64,000 nt of DNA from Hirudo medicinalis (Eukaryota; Annelida; Clitellata; Hirudinida; Hirudinidae): positions 98,805 to 162,804 of the forward strand of contig MPNW01000680.1 in NCBI GenBank assembly GCA_011800805.1, given 5' to 3'. Both the position numbers and the translations under genes were made by a program. A model generated the notes under the pieces. The model was not told the DNA's origin, made no database searches, and worked only from the letters and a program-made list of their open reading frames with translations. The first letter of the stretch is position 1. The number at the start of each line of letters is the position of its first letter. Of the stretch, positions 10,401 through 21,229 are shown piece after piece.

Positions 10401-12936
10401 TCCTGTGGGTTAGGTTAATCTACATCATATTTTTCATGCCAACATCATCATCATCTAAAATGTCGAAAGATCTTTGATAAGCGCCGATTATCACAAATTA
10501 TTTGATTATTACGATTAATTGCATGATTCAATTATTACTAAGTACAAGTTAACATTTAAAAGCAATGCATTCCCAAGATTTAGGTGCAAGATTTGTGAAA
10601 TTAATTAATAATATATGTAATAAAAGAAAATTTCAAGTAAAGTTTCATTTCTTTTAAACTGCATTCCTTTAAGTGAATGTTTCAGGCAAATGGTAATCAT
10701 TTATTTAATTTTTATCGCCTTTTTCAGTCTTTATTGCCGTTTGTGTTGTCAGCGTCAGGTGTTGTAGCAAAGGCATTTCGAAGGAAATTAACCATCTGAA
10801 TGATTAATTTTCATGTGATTAACAAACCTCTCTGTCCGATTGAAATTTCTACAAATCTTTTCGAAAATGATGGATGTCTGCTTATTTTATTTAAAATTTA
10901 GAATTTTGAATAAATTGGACATGCATGCTGCTCAATTGGATTCAGCTTCTGCATGTGGCGGCAAAGGCAACGAAATATGTCGTGTTCGCAAACCATCCCG
11001 CACCCCCTTGGATAGGGGTGCTGTAATAAGAATGGTCAGGCGATTGTAGTGCCTTCAGATTAAGACTTTTCCGCCTCTCACCACGGTAGCACGGATTCGA
11101 ACCAGTTGCTGGAGCGCCAGGTGGTTGGAGAAGTGACAATATAAAAACCAACTCAGAGGCAAGGCCTTTTGTGAGATTTTTTGTGAGTTCTACAGAGATT
11201 TCCAGGGCCATGAGGTAAGGTTAGGGATGGAGTTAGGTACCAAAAGTCGCTGCCTGTGAATTGGCTTTTGCCCGTCACTTGGCCAACAATCGGAGCGCCG
11301 CACTAATGATCTTATTATGTAACGGACATTAATCTGCAACCACAATAAGTCTGCTTAAAGTACATATTAGAGATGCAACTATCCAACACAAGAAATTCCA
11401 CGAGAACCGGAACTCGATACTGGTTCCAAATAGCGATACATTCACCGATACAGTGTACGATCGGCTGAACTTGTTTAGAAGTCGACCGGGGATCAAATTA
11501 TAAACCATAAAGAGATTTTATTTTTTATGGAGACGGACTCTTGTAATGGCCTTGAAAGTTTAAATTTTGCTTTTTATTAATACTTCAAAACTGCTGATTT
11601 GCAACTTCAATGATTAATGAAGCTGATGAAATTTCAACCTTTGAAGTTTATCAAATGAGATTTCACTGATTCTTTGATTTTTTTCACTGAGAGTTAGCTG
11701 TTCTTTACAAAAATGTTTATTTTCATTTTCCTTCTGAAAGTTTAGAACATTTTTTGGTCATTAAAGCCCTTTTGCAACCTCCCAAATTAACTAATTTTCT
11801 TTATTACAGGCACAATTTGATCTCAGACTTACTTCCCAAATCTGTTTCCAGATATTCTTAAACTTAACTCAGAACTTTAAACTTCTTTTATGTAGTTTTC
11901 AAATATTTAACATTTCCTTCGTTAAATCTCCAATAAATAAATAATACTTAGCAACATCCAAAGTTTTGTCATCATCGATCAAATGTGTGGCTTAAGCTAT
12001 ATAAGACAAATAGAACTATATTTTAGACTGGAATATGTGAATAAGAAGATAAATAGTTGTTGATGTTGAATCGTATATAATTAATACGGTAAGTAGTTAT
12101 TAATGAATGTCTAGGAATTAATGACAAAATCTTTTGCTTACACAATTCTCCGATGAAGTAAGCTTTTATGTTCCGAAACGTGAATCCTTCTTTAATTGAC
12201 GAAAGTACAACCTGCGAATATAAATTCAAATAAGCCCAGTGGATAGATTCCTGCATGCGGCAGCAAAAGCCACGGTCGTATCCTGACGTGTTCGCAACCT
12301 AACTTGCATTGGGGGAGAGCAACGCCCCCCCAGATTTCCTTTGGTCCGTCTGAATGGCTGTTGTCCCCCATCCGGAAAAGCTGATATGACGTCCCTGAAG
12401 AAGCGTCTTTGGAAAGAAACTTTAGTTAAATTGCTTAATGGACATCTACTCAAATGCAAATGCATAATGCATAATTACTTGAAGTAATCTAAGATCATGG
12501 AAATATCAATTTACTGTGACAGAATGCCTTAAGTTTCTTAAAGAAACACTTAAGTGGCACTAAGGCTGCATAAAAGAACTTCAAAGTAAAGCACATTTAC
12601 CCAGGAAGCTCGTCGAGATGCTCTGATGAAATTTATCTTAAAAATACGGCGAGATAGAGGAAGTGAACCACCAACCAACCATTAACGTTTAAATGAACTT
12701 TTAGAACTAAATTCACATTAAATTATAGAATTGGTTTGAATCTTTACCTCGCCATTAATGCTTTCTTTATCAATATATTTGGGGACTTCACGGGACATAT
12801 CCCATGCTTGACAGCCTGTGCAAGTCCTCCTGCTGCATGTGTGACATGACATCTCATTCATAGACTGTCTCCTTGTGCTCTCATGATTTTTAAAGATTAC
12901 AATCTCAATTTGAGTAGCCTTCTTGCTCTTGAGCAT
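7436..12936 (-). CDS. Divergent VPS26-family (retromer arrestin-fold) protein
   Basis: Exons on the minus strand: 12748-12936, 12142-12211, 10019-10181, 9629-9790, 8032-8141, 7884-7938, 7666-7834 and a tentative last exon 7436-7495. The first seven join in frame to 306 residues; the last brings the total to about 325, near the 327 of VPS26A. Diagnostic blocks align in order with VPS26: IEIVIFKNHESTRR (strand 1), YIDKESINGEVVLSSIKEG, TPYETYSGAHLQVRYYVQAI (VPS26 has KPYESYIGANVRLRY), NKYHQNDVIEGAIRF (NKSKYHLKDVIVGKIYF), DGPFPIRVYLTPLSICPTA and RFCVKYYLKLNITD. VPS26 is the cargo-recognition subunit of retromer on endosomes. Divergence is high, so this is probably a paralogue, not the canonical subunit. 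Odd feature: residues 31-42 form CxxC-x4-CxxC in the loop after strand 1. Intron 4 carries an LTR relic. Confidence 0.8.
8186..8922 (+). mobile_element. LTR-retrotransposon relic, internally deleted
   Basis: The left LTR is about 8186-8499, starting TGTTATAACC and ending TTTATTACA with an AATAAA signal. It is followed at 8501-8518 by TAGTGTCAGGAGTGGGAT, which is one base from the tRNA-Leu primer-binding site TGGTGTCAGGAGTGGGAT. Then come a leader, a start codon and a SAP-domain gag start at 8764. Only the final 54 bp of the right LTR remain (8869-8922). The tetramer ATAT flanks both ends. The layout fits a Ty3/Gypsy-like element that lost nearly all of gag-pol and most of one LTR. It lies in intron 4 of the minus-strand VPS26-like gene, in the opposite orientation. 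Confidence 0.7.
8764..8904 (+). CDS. SAP-domain mini-ORF (truncated gag start)
   Basis: This 46-residue ORF starts just downstream of the leader of the LTR relic. Residues 7-33 (core LNVGELMSELKERQLSTKGK) match the SAP helix-turn-helix signature: Leu at the first helix, the Leu-Ser-Thr-Lys-Gly-Lys turn and a second amphipathic helix. SAP motifs bind AT-rich DNA and occur at the start of some retroelement gag proteins. The last 13 residues are read through the remaining LTR sequence, so the ORF end is a product of the deletion. It is probably a non-functional relic, but it is intact as an ORF. Confidence 0.6.
   Translation: MVKALEDLNVGELMSELKERQLSTKGKKELLIEYFLNKSNNKLGIN
8923..9628. other. Intronic DNA of VPS26-like gene with SINE tail
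   Basis: A reversed SINE tail lies at 8986-9021 (TATTTATTTGATTAAAGTC...GCATGACTAAG). The rest shows nothing that I recognise. Confidence 0.4.
10925..11335 (+). repeat. Diverged tRNA-headed SINE and a shared GCATGYGGC repeat
   Basis: At 11060-11120 there is a SINE head with B-box-like GGATTCGAACCAG, preceded by the conserved GCCTCTCACCACGG block. At 11300-11335 a tail ATGTAACGGACATTAATCTG follows. The piece at 10925-10990 begins GCATGTGGCGGCAAAG and is matched by 12252-12300 (GCATGCGGCAGCAAAAG). Both therefore belong to one dispersed repeat. All lie in introns of the VPS26-like gene. Confidence 0.5.
11336..12141. other. Intron 2 of the VPS26-like gene, nothing recognised
   Basis: AT-rich intronic sequence without a recognisable exon or element. 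Confidence 0.4.
12252..12402. repeat. Dispersed repeat copy with GACGTCCCTG end
   Basis: This piece shares its start with 10925-10990. Its end (GCTGATATGACGTCCCTG) resembles the right end of the hAT MITEs at 188-332 and 33607-33713. It may be a chimera or a decayed MITE; no target duplication was seen. Confidence 0.35.
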
Positions 12937-13234
12937 GTTTCGAAAAAAAAATACAAATATTTCGAACACAATTCGAACTTGATAAGTTGACCGTCACCGG
13001 CCACGAATGGATTTTATTGCCACGATGACAGGCTTTTATACACCGTGAGAACACAGTCGACGGTGTTAAAAAAATGTTTAGTTTTCTCAGAAATTGCAAA
13101 TAGAAAAACATTAAAAATCTTTGACTTTATAAAATACGTTCCATTTAAATTTTGTTGCTCCGCATATTTTATTAATTTAATATGCTTTTATATGTAAACA
13201 AGGCGTAACTTAGAATAGGGGTGGCCTTAGAATA

Positions 13235-13709
13235 GTAGAGCCCTGCGCGGAAGCGGTGAACATGGCAAAACCGCTTTCACCGCACCGCAAAATGGTTCAA
13301 AATTCCCCGGTACTACCATGGAAGCAGTTTTAAAAAATTTATTCCGCGGAAGAAGTTTATATTTTACGCCAACTTCTGCACCACCATAAAATTTTTTAGA
13401 CAAAATAGGGACATAATATTTTGAACCAAGAAAAAATTAAACAATTGATTTTTATCAATAGTAACAATGATTTAAGACATTGTTGAATAAATCAGTCTAA
13501 ACACACTTTTTCTGAGACTAGCATGGAACATTGCTTGTCATCTGCCTTATGCAATGTCATAATTTATTTGGTTATACCGCAAGCAGAAACCGCTTGCAAA
13601 GTTGCGGATGTGGTGCAGTAACGTTTGAAGGTCTTGTGGAAGTGGTATGGATGAGGATGGTGAATGTGCGGTAGTGGTAAGGAAAATTGACAACCGCGCA
13701 TGGCTCTAG
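13235..13709. mobile_element. TIR DNA element (about 475 bp), non-autonomous
   Basis: The left end reads TAGAGCCCTGCGCGGAAGCGG. The right end, read in reverse complement, gives TAGAGCCATGCGCGGTTG. Inner sequence on both sides is rich in ACCGC/GCGGT. These are clear inverted termini. I found no matching target duplication and no transposase, so the superfamily is open (hAT-like is possible). Confidence 0.55.
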
Positions 13710-14559
13710 TGGGCAGATCACGCCGAACAGTTCAATACAGAATGTCACTAGAAGCAATCGTTAAATTGTATAATGATATTTAAAATTATTATGATAATAT
13801 AATAGTTGTTAGAGGTGCATTTTGTTTAAATTATTTGAGATTTAACATTTTTCACACGTTAAGTAGGATGGATGGGTAATTTGTGACGTCGATTTAAATG
13901 ACAAAGACCGGAATAGGTCAGAATGTGGCTGAGGAAGCAGGGAAAGAAATAGAAATATACATGAAGAAACAAATAGGTGTTTCATAAGACATAAACTCTC
14001 CTTAGTGTTGGAGAAAACTTGTCAGCCTTGACAATGTTGGCAAAAAAAATATTTAAGTCAACCTCCCAATTCAAGTACACGTGAATGGTAGCAAAGATGA
14101 ATTCAAAGCGGAAGCGTGAAATTCTTACCGAAGAATGCGGAAACTTTACGGTTTTTAAGTATAACTTAAGAACAATGCCTCACTCCATGTTGTTGCCGTC
14201 CGGATCCGACAGCTCATTCAAGGAATGTGACTTGTTGGTATTTGTGGATGCTCCAGGGATCGCGAAAAACATGTGGATTTTGAATGGTATCTATTGAAAA
14301 ATATGGAAGTAAACGGAAACAAAATTTAATAGTTTAATAAACAACCGATTACAACCGTAAACTTTAAGCACTTAAGGAACTTGACTACAGTCTTTCTACA
14401 ACAAAGTTTTATATCGACAACTTCACCACGACAAGCTACTCGCTGCAACTTTTCACCAAGTTCCGAGTGTCCCAGAACCACATAACATAGTTTTAGAACA
14501 ATTAACAAAACTATTTCAACAGTATCCTATGGTTGTTGTTTTCCTGAGATTGTTCTTCT
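13710..14559. other. Intergenic, nothing recognised
   Basis: Short open frames only, none with recognisable similarity. The RPL26 gene and the VPS26-like gene are both further away. Confidence 0.4.
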
Positions 14560-14639
14560 AGTGGAACAGTTTTTTTTTATCTTTGTGATTTAGGGAAATT
14601 CGCAGCATCGCTTTTAGTCCTACCAAAGATTGATTACGG

Positions 14640-17116
14640 CAGGGGTGGGCAAACTGCGGCCCGTCAGAGTATTTAAGCGGCCCGTATGCATGTACATGTT
14701 GCGATCTTATGTCTATGTTAATTTTCTTTGTTTAGAGTTTTCGCTATATTTTTGAAATTTTATCCCGACTATTTGATTCGAATCTAGGGATATTAAATCG
14801 GTTTTATGGCTCCAGAATATTAGTTATTACTAGTCATTAATTGCTAACATCCCTATTCGAAACTGCTTTTTCGCTCAACCGGAAGAGGCTTTTGTTTACA
14901 ATTTACATTTTGAAAGTTTTTGTAAAAAATTGTAATTTAAAAGCGAATAGACGATTATTTACCGATGAGTGCTGCCAAAAAAAGAAAGATTGAGGACGAA
15001 TGTCGTGTTTTTAATGACGAATGGACTGCTAAATACTGCTTCACGAGCTTTGGGAGCAAAGCAGTCTGTTTGCTGTGCCGTGAGTGTATTAGCGTCTTTA
15101 AGGAGTACATCTTAAAAAGACACCACCAAACAAAACATTGGATTTCGGGCACAATTAAACGAACGAAGAGTAAAAAAGGAAATGCCAGGAGTTGGTTAAT
15201 ATTTTAAAGAAGCAGCAAACTGTTTTCATCAATGTCTGTAATACAAGATGCTGCAACCGAAGCCAGTTTGATGCTGTCCTATAAGATTGTAAAGCGGAAC
15301 AAGCCTTTTTCTGACGGCGAGTATATCAAGGAATGCTTGTCAGATGCAGCAAGCATTATGTGTCCTGAATAGAAAACAAAATTTTACAGCATTTCTTTAT
15401 CAAGGAGAACTATAGTTAGGCGTGTTGAAACGATAAGTGACAATTTGATGCTCCAACTTCGAGATGCAAGCAAAGACTTTTTGTGGTACTCTCTTGCTTT
15501 GGACGAAAGTACCGATGTGCAGGACACAGCACAATTGTTGGTGTTTATACGGGGAATAAACACTCATTTTGAGCTTACTGAAGAATTACTTAGTCTTGAG
15601 CCACTCAAAGACACAACCACAGGCCAGGATTTATTCAATGCTGTTGAGAACTGTGTTGAAAGAACTGGGTTGGTGTGGAACAATATGGCAAGTGTAACAA
15701 CCGATGGAGCGCGTGCTTTGACTGGAAAAAACGTAGGTCTGGTGAAGTTGATGAATAATAAAATTAAAGAAGAAGATCCTGACCATACACTTTTACCTCT
15801 CCACTGTGTCACCATAGTGGAATGTCTGTGTAAAGCTGCGTTGAATGTCAAGCATGTTATTGACCCAGTTGTCAATATGATAAACCTCATCAGAGCCAGG
15901 GCACTTAATCACAGGCAGTTCCAGGCACTGCTTGAGGATTTGGAAACTGAACATTCTGATATTATCTACCATAGCAGTGTCCGCTGGCAGAGCCTAGGCA
16001 AGATATTGAGGCGAGTGTGGGATCTCAAGGAAGAAATAGTTATGTTCCTGGAGATGTGACTTTGTTACTAACATAGTTAATGAAGAGTGGAAGTCAGACT
16101 TCATGTTTGCCATTGACATTATGGAAAAGTTGAATGAACTGAATGTCAAACTTCAGGGCAATAGCTTGTTTGCACATGAAATGTATGTGCATGTTAAATC
16201 ATTTCAGGCAAAACTCTCCCTGTTCTCCAGGCAAGCAGGTGAAAACAGGTTTTGCCACTTCCCTTTGCTGAAACAGAAAACCATTTCTGGTGAAATGGCT
16301 GACAAGTACAAGGCTCAGTTGGATGCCTCGGTTGTGGAATTTGAAAAGAGGTTCCAAGACTTCAAGAACCTGGAACCACTCTTCAATATCCTCAGTTCGC
16401 CATTTAGTGCAGAAGCTGATTCAGCCCCCAGAGGATATACAGTTAGAGCTGCTTGACCTACAAGCAGATTACGACCTGAAGGAGAAGTATAAGTCAGTTA
16501 CTCTGCTGGAGTTTCATGGACGTTTGCCAGCAGCGGCATTTCCACACCTAAAAAACTTTGCTGCCAAGCTTTTGTCACTATTTGGGTCCACATACATTTG
16601 TGAGCAAGCGTTTTCTTGCAGGAAAATAAACAAGTCTAAGAACAGATCGATGTTGACTGACTGCAATTTAAATGCAATCATGCGAATCACAACCAGTAAA
16701 CTGGTTCCACATTTCAAGAACATTATCCAAAATTGTGAACAGTTACATACTTTTCATTAATTATAATCGTACTCTGTGGTCAGCTTGTATGTAAATTAAG
16801 TTCCTTCGTCTTCATAATTATTATGACAGGTAACAATAAACTTTTGTTGAAATAACTATAAATAGTAAAATCTTATTACCAAATTAGCAACTGGTTTAGT
16901 TCGTATTTTAAAATGTAATGTGCATGTGTAATAGAGTGTGAATGTGAAATAAAATGACAAATACAAGGTTATTATCATTAATTCATATGTTCATACGTTG
17001 AAATTTTGATACGTTGAACGTTAAATTGTAATTGAAGTAGACAAATATATATGCGGCCCCCGATAACAATCAAGTTTTCAATGAGGCCCTCTGTAGAAAA
17101 AGTTTGTCCACCCCTG
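14640..17116 (+). mobile_element. Complete 2.48-kb hAT transposon with 8-bp TSD
   Basis: The left end is CAGGGGTGGGCAAAC; the right end, in reverse complement, is CAGGGGTGGACAAAC (14 of 15 identical). The octamer GATTACGG flanks both ends (14632-14639 and 17117-17124) and is a single copy in the related LINE at 62390, so the insertion is unambiguous. The internal transposase is frameshifted, so the copy is probably inactive but young, given its ends and target site. The subterminal GCGGCCC motifs are typical of this hAT group. Confidence 0.92.
14965..16760 (+). pseudogene. hAT transposase, GTF2IRD2/ZMYM6-like, frameshifted
   Basis: The reading frame is broken into pieces at 14965-15207, 15445-16059, 16103-16456 and 16290-16760. 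Piece 1 has a BED-like zinc finger (CLLCRECISVF, then KRHHQTKH). Piece 2 holds the catalytic core of the RNase-H fold (LDESTDVQDTAQLLVFIRG, VTTDGARALTG, LHCVTIVECLC). Piece 4 ends with the hAT dimerisation region (FGSTYICEQAFS, NRSMLTDCNLNAIMRI). This order matches the animal hAT group that also gave rise to GTF2IRD2, FAM200 and ZMYM-type domesticated proteins. At least two frameshifts and one in-frame stop near 15370 make it a pseudogene. Confidence 0.85.
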
Positions 17117-17480
17117 GATTACGGCAATTCAACTCTGGTCGGTTTACTTGCCTGCCGCCTCGAGCAACTTCAGCAAGTCATCAAGTCATCATCGCAGCTG
17201 CTAAAATCATAAACAAAAAAGAAAACATGACCATGTTACTTCTCTTCTTTGTGATCTCCACTGGCTATGCATTCACAAAAGAATAGATTACAAAACTTCT
17301 ACATTCATTCTCACGTCTCTCCTAGGTCAAGCACCGTCATACACGCCTTTCACATTTTCACCTTTTCACGCACCGCACATATTCCTGGTAGGCTCAGATC
17401 AGGAACCAGGGGTTCCGTCGTCAAATAATCTGCACGACGTGCGACACTAGATGGCAGGTCTATAGATGTTGCTATCGAAA

Positions 17481-19255
17481 TTGTACGAGATTCTTCGTCC
17501 AGATATGCTTGTTTCTTTCAGTGGTAGAAGCATTTATTTTATGATACATTATGATCAAAGATAATACTTGTAAATCTTTCGGAAAAGTGAATTGCATTAC
17601 TCAAGCTTATATGCTTAGAGCATCTAAAACCATTGTTCCAGAAAGTTATAGATACTTCTACTGAGTTCTAAAAAGTTCCAGAAGACTTGTGTGTCTCGAG
17701 CCTTTGTTGATCTGGATGGGTAGTGACTCAAATGTACTTGTATTGAAGCTGATATTGAGCTGGCAAAGTCGAACTGTTGAAGATGAACAACATGAGGCCT
17801 AGGGCGATCACATGCTGAGTAACCGAGCAGGTGGAACTGGTTGATAACCAGAAAACCCTTATAATGCCATGACTCAATAATTGACAGAAAATCTATGTTA
17901 ATGCTAGTAATGACCTCAAAGAGATAATCAAACTTTCCTAGCTATGAATCTAATGTTCAGATATCCTAGTCCTGAATTCACAATCAGTAAGTCTGAGTAG
18001 AGTTTCATCAGAAAATTCGCCAGATAGAAGCTTAACAAAAGAAGAGACAGTGCACTCTGATTGAGATCACATTTGTTCGATATTGAGAAATGCTAAAATG
18101 GAGTGGTCAGGTAACTAAAACTGGAATCGAAAAGAAGAAATAACCGCTCCACAAAATGAAATGTCCAATTGCTCAAAGATCTCATTGCAGCTCAATTAGT
18201 AGGTCTATTTCATACGTTATATCATTATGTCATTTATGATAGAGTGAAACACTTTTTGGTCCTGAAATCTCCACCATGGGGATGATTGATGTGGGAGATT
18301 ATTCAAAAACTAATAAAAACAGCCATGCACCTCGAGTCAAATCACCGGATGAAAGCATTGCATCGTTTTTGAAGCACTGTCATACATTGCTACACTAATC
18401 TCCAACAAGTTCTTCAGCATTAGGCTTATCAAAGCAGACTCCCTACAACACTGAATACATTAAAGCATCAGCCGTTGCAGTCATTGTCAAGCTGTTACTT
18501 ATCAAGGCATTTCACTGATGCAGAACTTCATTTCCATTATCACAAATTAACAAAAAAGTACCTACTTCAAAATGTTTCCTGCATCCAAGAAGTCACTCAA
18601 AAGCTGTTGATAAATTCCGCAGTGACTGAAGTAAGGCAAACCTTAATTGTACATACTACCAAATACTTTCAAGTATATACCACCTTACTGCTTTTTTATT
18701 TTAATTTTATGGACATTGTAAAGAAGTGTTTTTTGCACTAAATAAATTTAGTAAATTTAGAGGTAAAAGCAACCAAAATGCTAAGTCTAACCTAGCAATT
18801 AGGTCAAGCAAACCCGGCAGATATCAAATATAAATGGCATGAAATGTCATTAATAGGTAAATATTAAATCTTGGTTATCTGGGTACCCGAACATTAAATA
18901 TATAAATTCAGACTCTGAAGTGACTATTGAGATCAAGTTCCGTGCCCCAAAACTGATGGCCTGGATAATTGATTTTTCAAGGCATCAAATCATTACCCAC
19001 ATCAGAAAACGTAACCAGACTCCCAGTTCACTCCACTTATTGTCTTCCCAGGCAAATACAAACGAGTCATGAAAGTTATCATACCCCAATATTTATGCAT
19101 GTTGTAGTACAATCAATTCTTGCAAATTATGCCAGGCTGCAAGGACACATAAAATCACCTCACTTATTTAAATTCTCACAATCACATCCAAAATTTCTCT
19201 TAACACCTCATCAGACCTATATCTTGTATTACTAAACAAAATAGATAATACACAC
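17481..19255. other. Unassigned repeat-like region
   Basis: No gene is supported here. Around 18330-18480 and 18560-18640 weak gag-like open segments can be read (for example DESIASFLKHCHTLL). They are too decayed to assign to a retroelement class. Confidence 0.35.
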
Positions 19256-19262
19256 GAGTGGA

Positions 19263-19268
19263 TTTATT
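19263..19268 (-). terminator. Poly(A) signal of RPL26
   Basis: AATAAA on the minus strand lies 28 bases beyond the stop codon of the ribosomal protein gene. Confidence 0.7.
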
Positions 19269-19295
19269 CCTTTATCCCAAATGTAAAAGATCAGT

Positions 19296-19847
19296 TCAAG
19301 CTGTCTCCATGACAGATTCCTCAGTGTGCTTGCCCTTCTCAACCTGTTGCTTTGACTTGGCTTTTCGCTCCAAAATAGCCTTGCGATCCTTGTCCATCTT
19401 CAGTTTAACTATGACAACCTTCAAAAAATATCATGATTTTCATTATGATTTTCAAACAGCAGACTTTTCTGCACTCACCTTTGATGGGTGAATTCCAACA
19501 TTCACAGCAGATCCATTTACTTTTTCCCTCTGAATCCTCTCAATGTGAACCACGTACTTCTTTCTGTAAACTTGAACAACTTTGCCAACTTGGGGACTCT
19601 TGTAATGGCCTCTGACAACCTGAGTGGAGTACAAACCTCACCAAAAGTTCGCAAACGACAAATGAAAATCTCTACAAACTTGAACTTCATCATCTTTCCT
19701 GATGGGAATACTTCTGACGTTGTATTTCTGGCGCAATTCCTTAGACAAGGGTGCGCTCATTATCACTCTGCGAACGTGTGACGGAGCATTAAAATGACGC
19801 TTTCGGTTCTTGCGGCGAGAACCGGATACAAGTTTGTTAAACTTCAT
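19296..19847 (-). CDS. RPL26: 60S ribosomal protein L26 (uL24)
   Basis: Coding exons on the minus strand: 19680-19847, 19479-19619 and 19296-19418. They join at phase 0 to 143 residues (human RPL26 has 145). Exon 1 carries [14 protein letters not shown] and [14 protein letters not shown], nearly identical to the human protein. Exon 2 carries [20 protein letters not shown] (KOW region) and NVGIHPSK. Exon 3 carries [18 protein letters not shown] and an acidic tail. uL24 is an early-assembling large-subunit protein near the exit tunnel. The coding exon is preceded by 6 bases of leader and an acceptor, so a non-coding first exon exists (19956-19973). The gene is divergent from the receptor gene that starts at 21230. 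Confidence 0.97.
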
Positions 19848-19955
19848 TTTAACCTGCGAAATGGAAAACAGCTTTAATCCATGAAACCTCGAAACATTAC
19901 ACTGTGATCACAATCCCGAAACACTACCGATAACTCGAGCTAAACAATCACGAAC

Positions 19956-19973
19956 CTCCTGAAAGCGGAAAAG
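19956..19973 (-). promoter_or_regulatory. Non-coding leader exon with TOP-like start
   Basis: On the minus strand the leader reads CTTTTCCGCTTTCAGGAG followed by a GTTCGTG donor. A C followed by a pyrimidine run at the cap site is the 5' terminal oligopyrimidine mark of ribosomal protein mRNAs, which places them under mTOR/LARP1 translational control. The exact start site is inferred. Confidence 0.6.
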
Positions 19974-21229
19974 GAAAACGTGTTGATTTGTTTGTTAGAA
20001 GCTTCGATATCTATTTTAAATTTAATATATATCTTAAGTAAAAAAATGTTATTAAATATTTACTCTATATATTTTTATATATTAAGCATAACTATATGTA
20101 TTTAAAATATCTGTAGCAACAAAATGTAGCTTTAAGTTTAGTTAACATGAAATTAAGAATAATTAATTTTAAACTACAATTTAGTGATTTTATTTTAAAA
20201 TTATATTAATATTTTTTCTTTCTATTTCATTCCTTTAATTGACTTTCGAACTAAATAAACTTATTACAGTTTCTAGTAGTTATGAGATTGTTACACCATA
20301 AATTAATTGTTTTAAAGTTCAGAATATTTAATTAATTATAATATATTATTACTAAGTACTGATAGGCATTTTATGTTGTTACTGCCGTAGTGTCTACTTT
20401 TTATCTATTTAGGTGTTGCACCTAAGTCATTCCTAATCATCTAGTTTGGTAGTGGACTTGGCTCATGTTTTAGTTGTGGCCCATTTCTGATTTTTTAAAA
20501 GCTCTCTATCCATTTCTTTCTCACAGAATGTTTTTGAAGACGACGTCTTTGATATGGTCCCCAGTTATGGCCTCAGTTTAATCAGTTTAATGGGTTAAAC
20601 AAATTCGATTAAAAACCATAGAAGTATGTCGATTGCTTTAGAAAATAGTAAACACATTAAAAATGTAAATTGATTTACAAGATTAAAAATAAGAACAATT
20701 TTTAATTAATGTTTTGAAACATTTGAAACAGTTTGGGTAGGAATGCTTGTCAGCTAACTTGAGGAGGTTGCTAAAAAAAACTAGATTATATAAAGTAAAA
20801 TGTTTATAAATATAAAGTAAAAATATTGATCTTGTATCTTGCTTTAACTAATCAATCAATGCTTTAACTAATGGCTTAAAGACTATATTAACATATTACA
20901 TTTTCCTGGTTCGGCTCGAGTGAAAAAACACTTATGTGATCTTAAGTATTTCGACAAATGATGTCAGAACACTGAACTTAAAAGTATTAATAGACTCCTT
21001 AGTCCGCCTTTGATGTGGTCGAATGAATCTGTTGAATATACTGTTTTGTGAATTGCATATGAGTTCAAAATGTTTTGAGCTTGGTGACGGATTTAGGTAA
21101 TCTCTTTTGTTAATTATAAATCCAGCGGTGTAGTCTTTTAAAATTTATCGATGCTTCAATACAGAGTCTTTGCTTAACTTTTCTCAGAAAACAAACCAGT
21201 TGGCTATTTCTAGATATGAGAAACTTGCA
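19974..21229. other. Divergent intergenic region RPL26 / receptor
   Basis: AT-rich, 1.26 kb between the RPL26 leader and the receptor start codon. It presumably holds both promoters. I see no strong motif or element in it. Confidence 0.5.

Larger units (their letters stand above)
14560..17480 (+). mobile_element. CR1-like LINE 3' fragment interrupted by a hAT
   Basis: Bases 14576-14639 and 17117-17480 match the 3' part of the CR1-like LINE at 61240-62870. Shared strings include GGGAAATTCG, CAAAGATTGATTACGG, then CAATTCAACT, GAGCAACTTCAGC and GCTGCTAAAATCATAAA. The fragment encodes decayed pieces of the C-terminal part of the reverse-transcriptase ORF. Between the halves sits the complete hAT at 14640-17116. 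The left part also carries a small internal deletion relative to the other copy. Confidence 0.75.

Noticed and set aside
18330..18640. Gag-like open segments
   Set aside because: Too short and decayed, with no LTR, primer site or zinc knuckle nearby.
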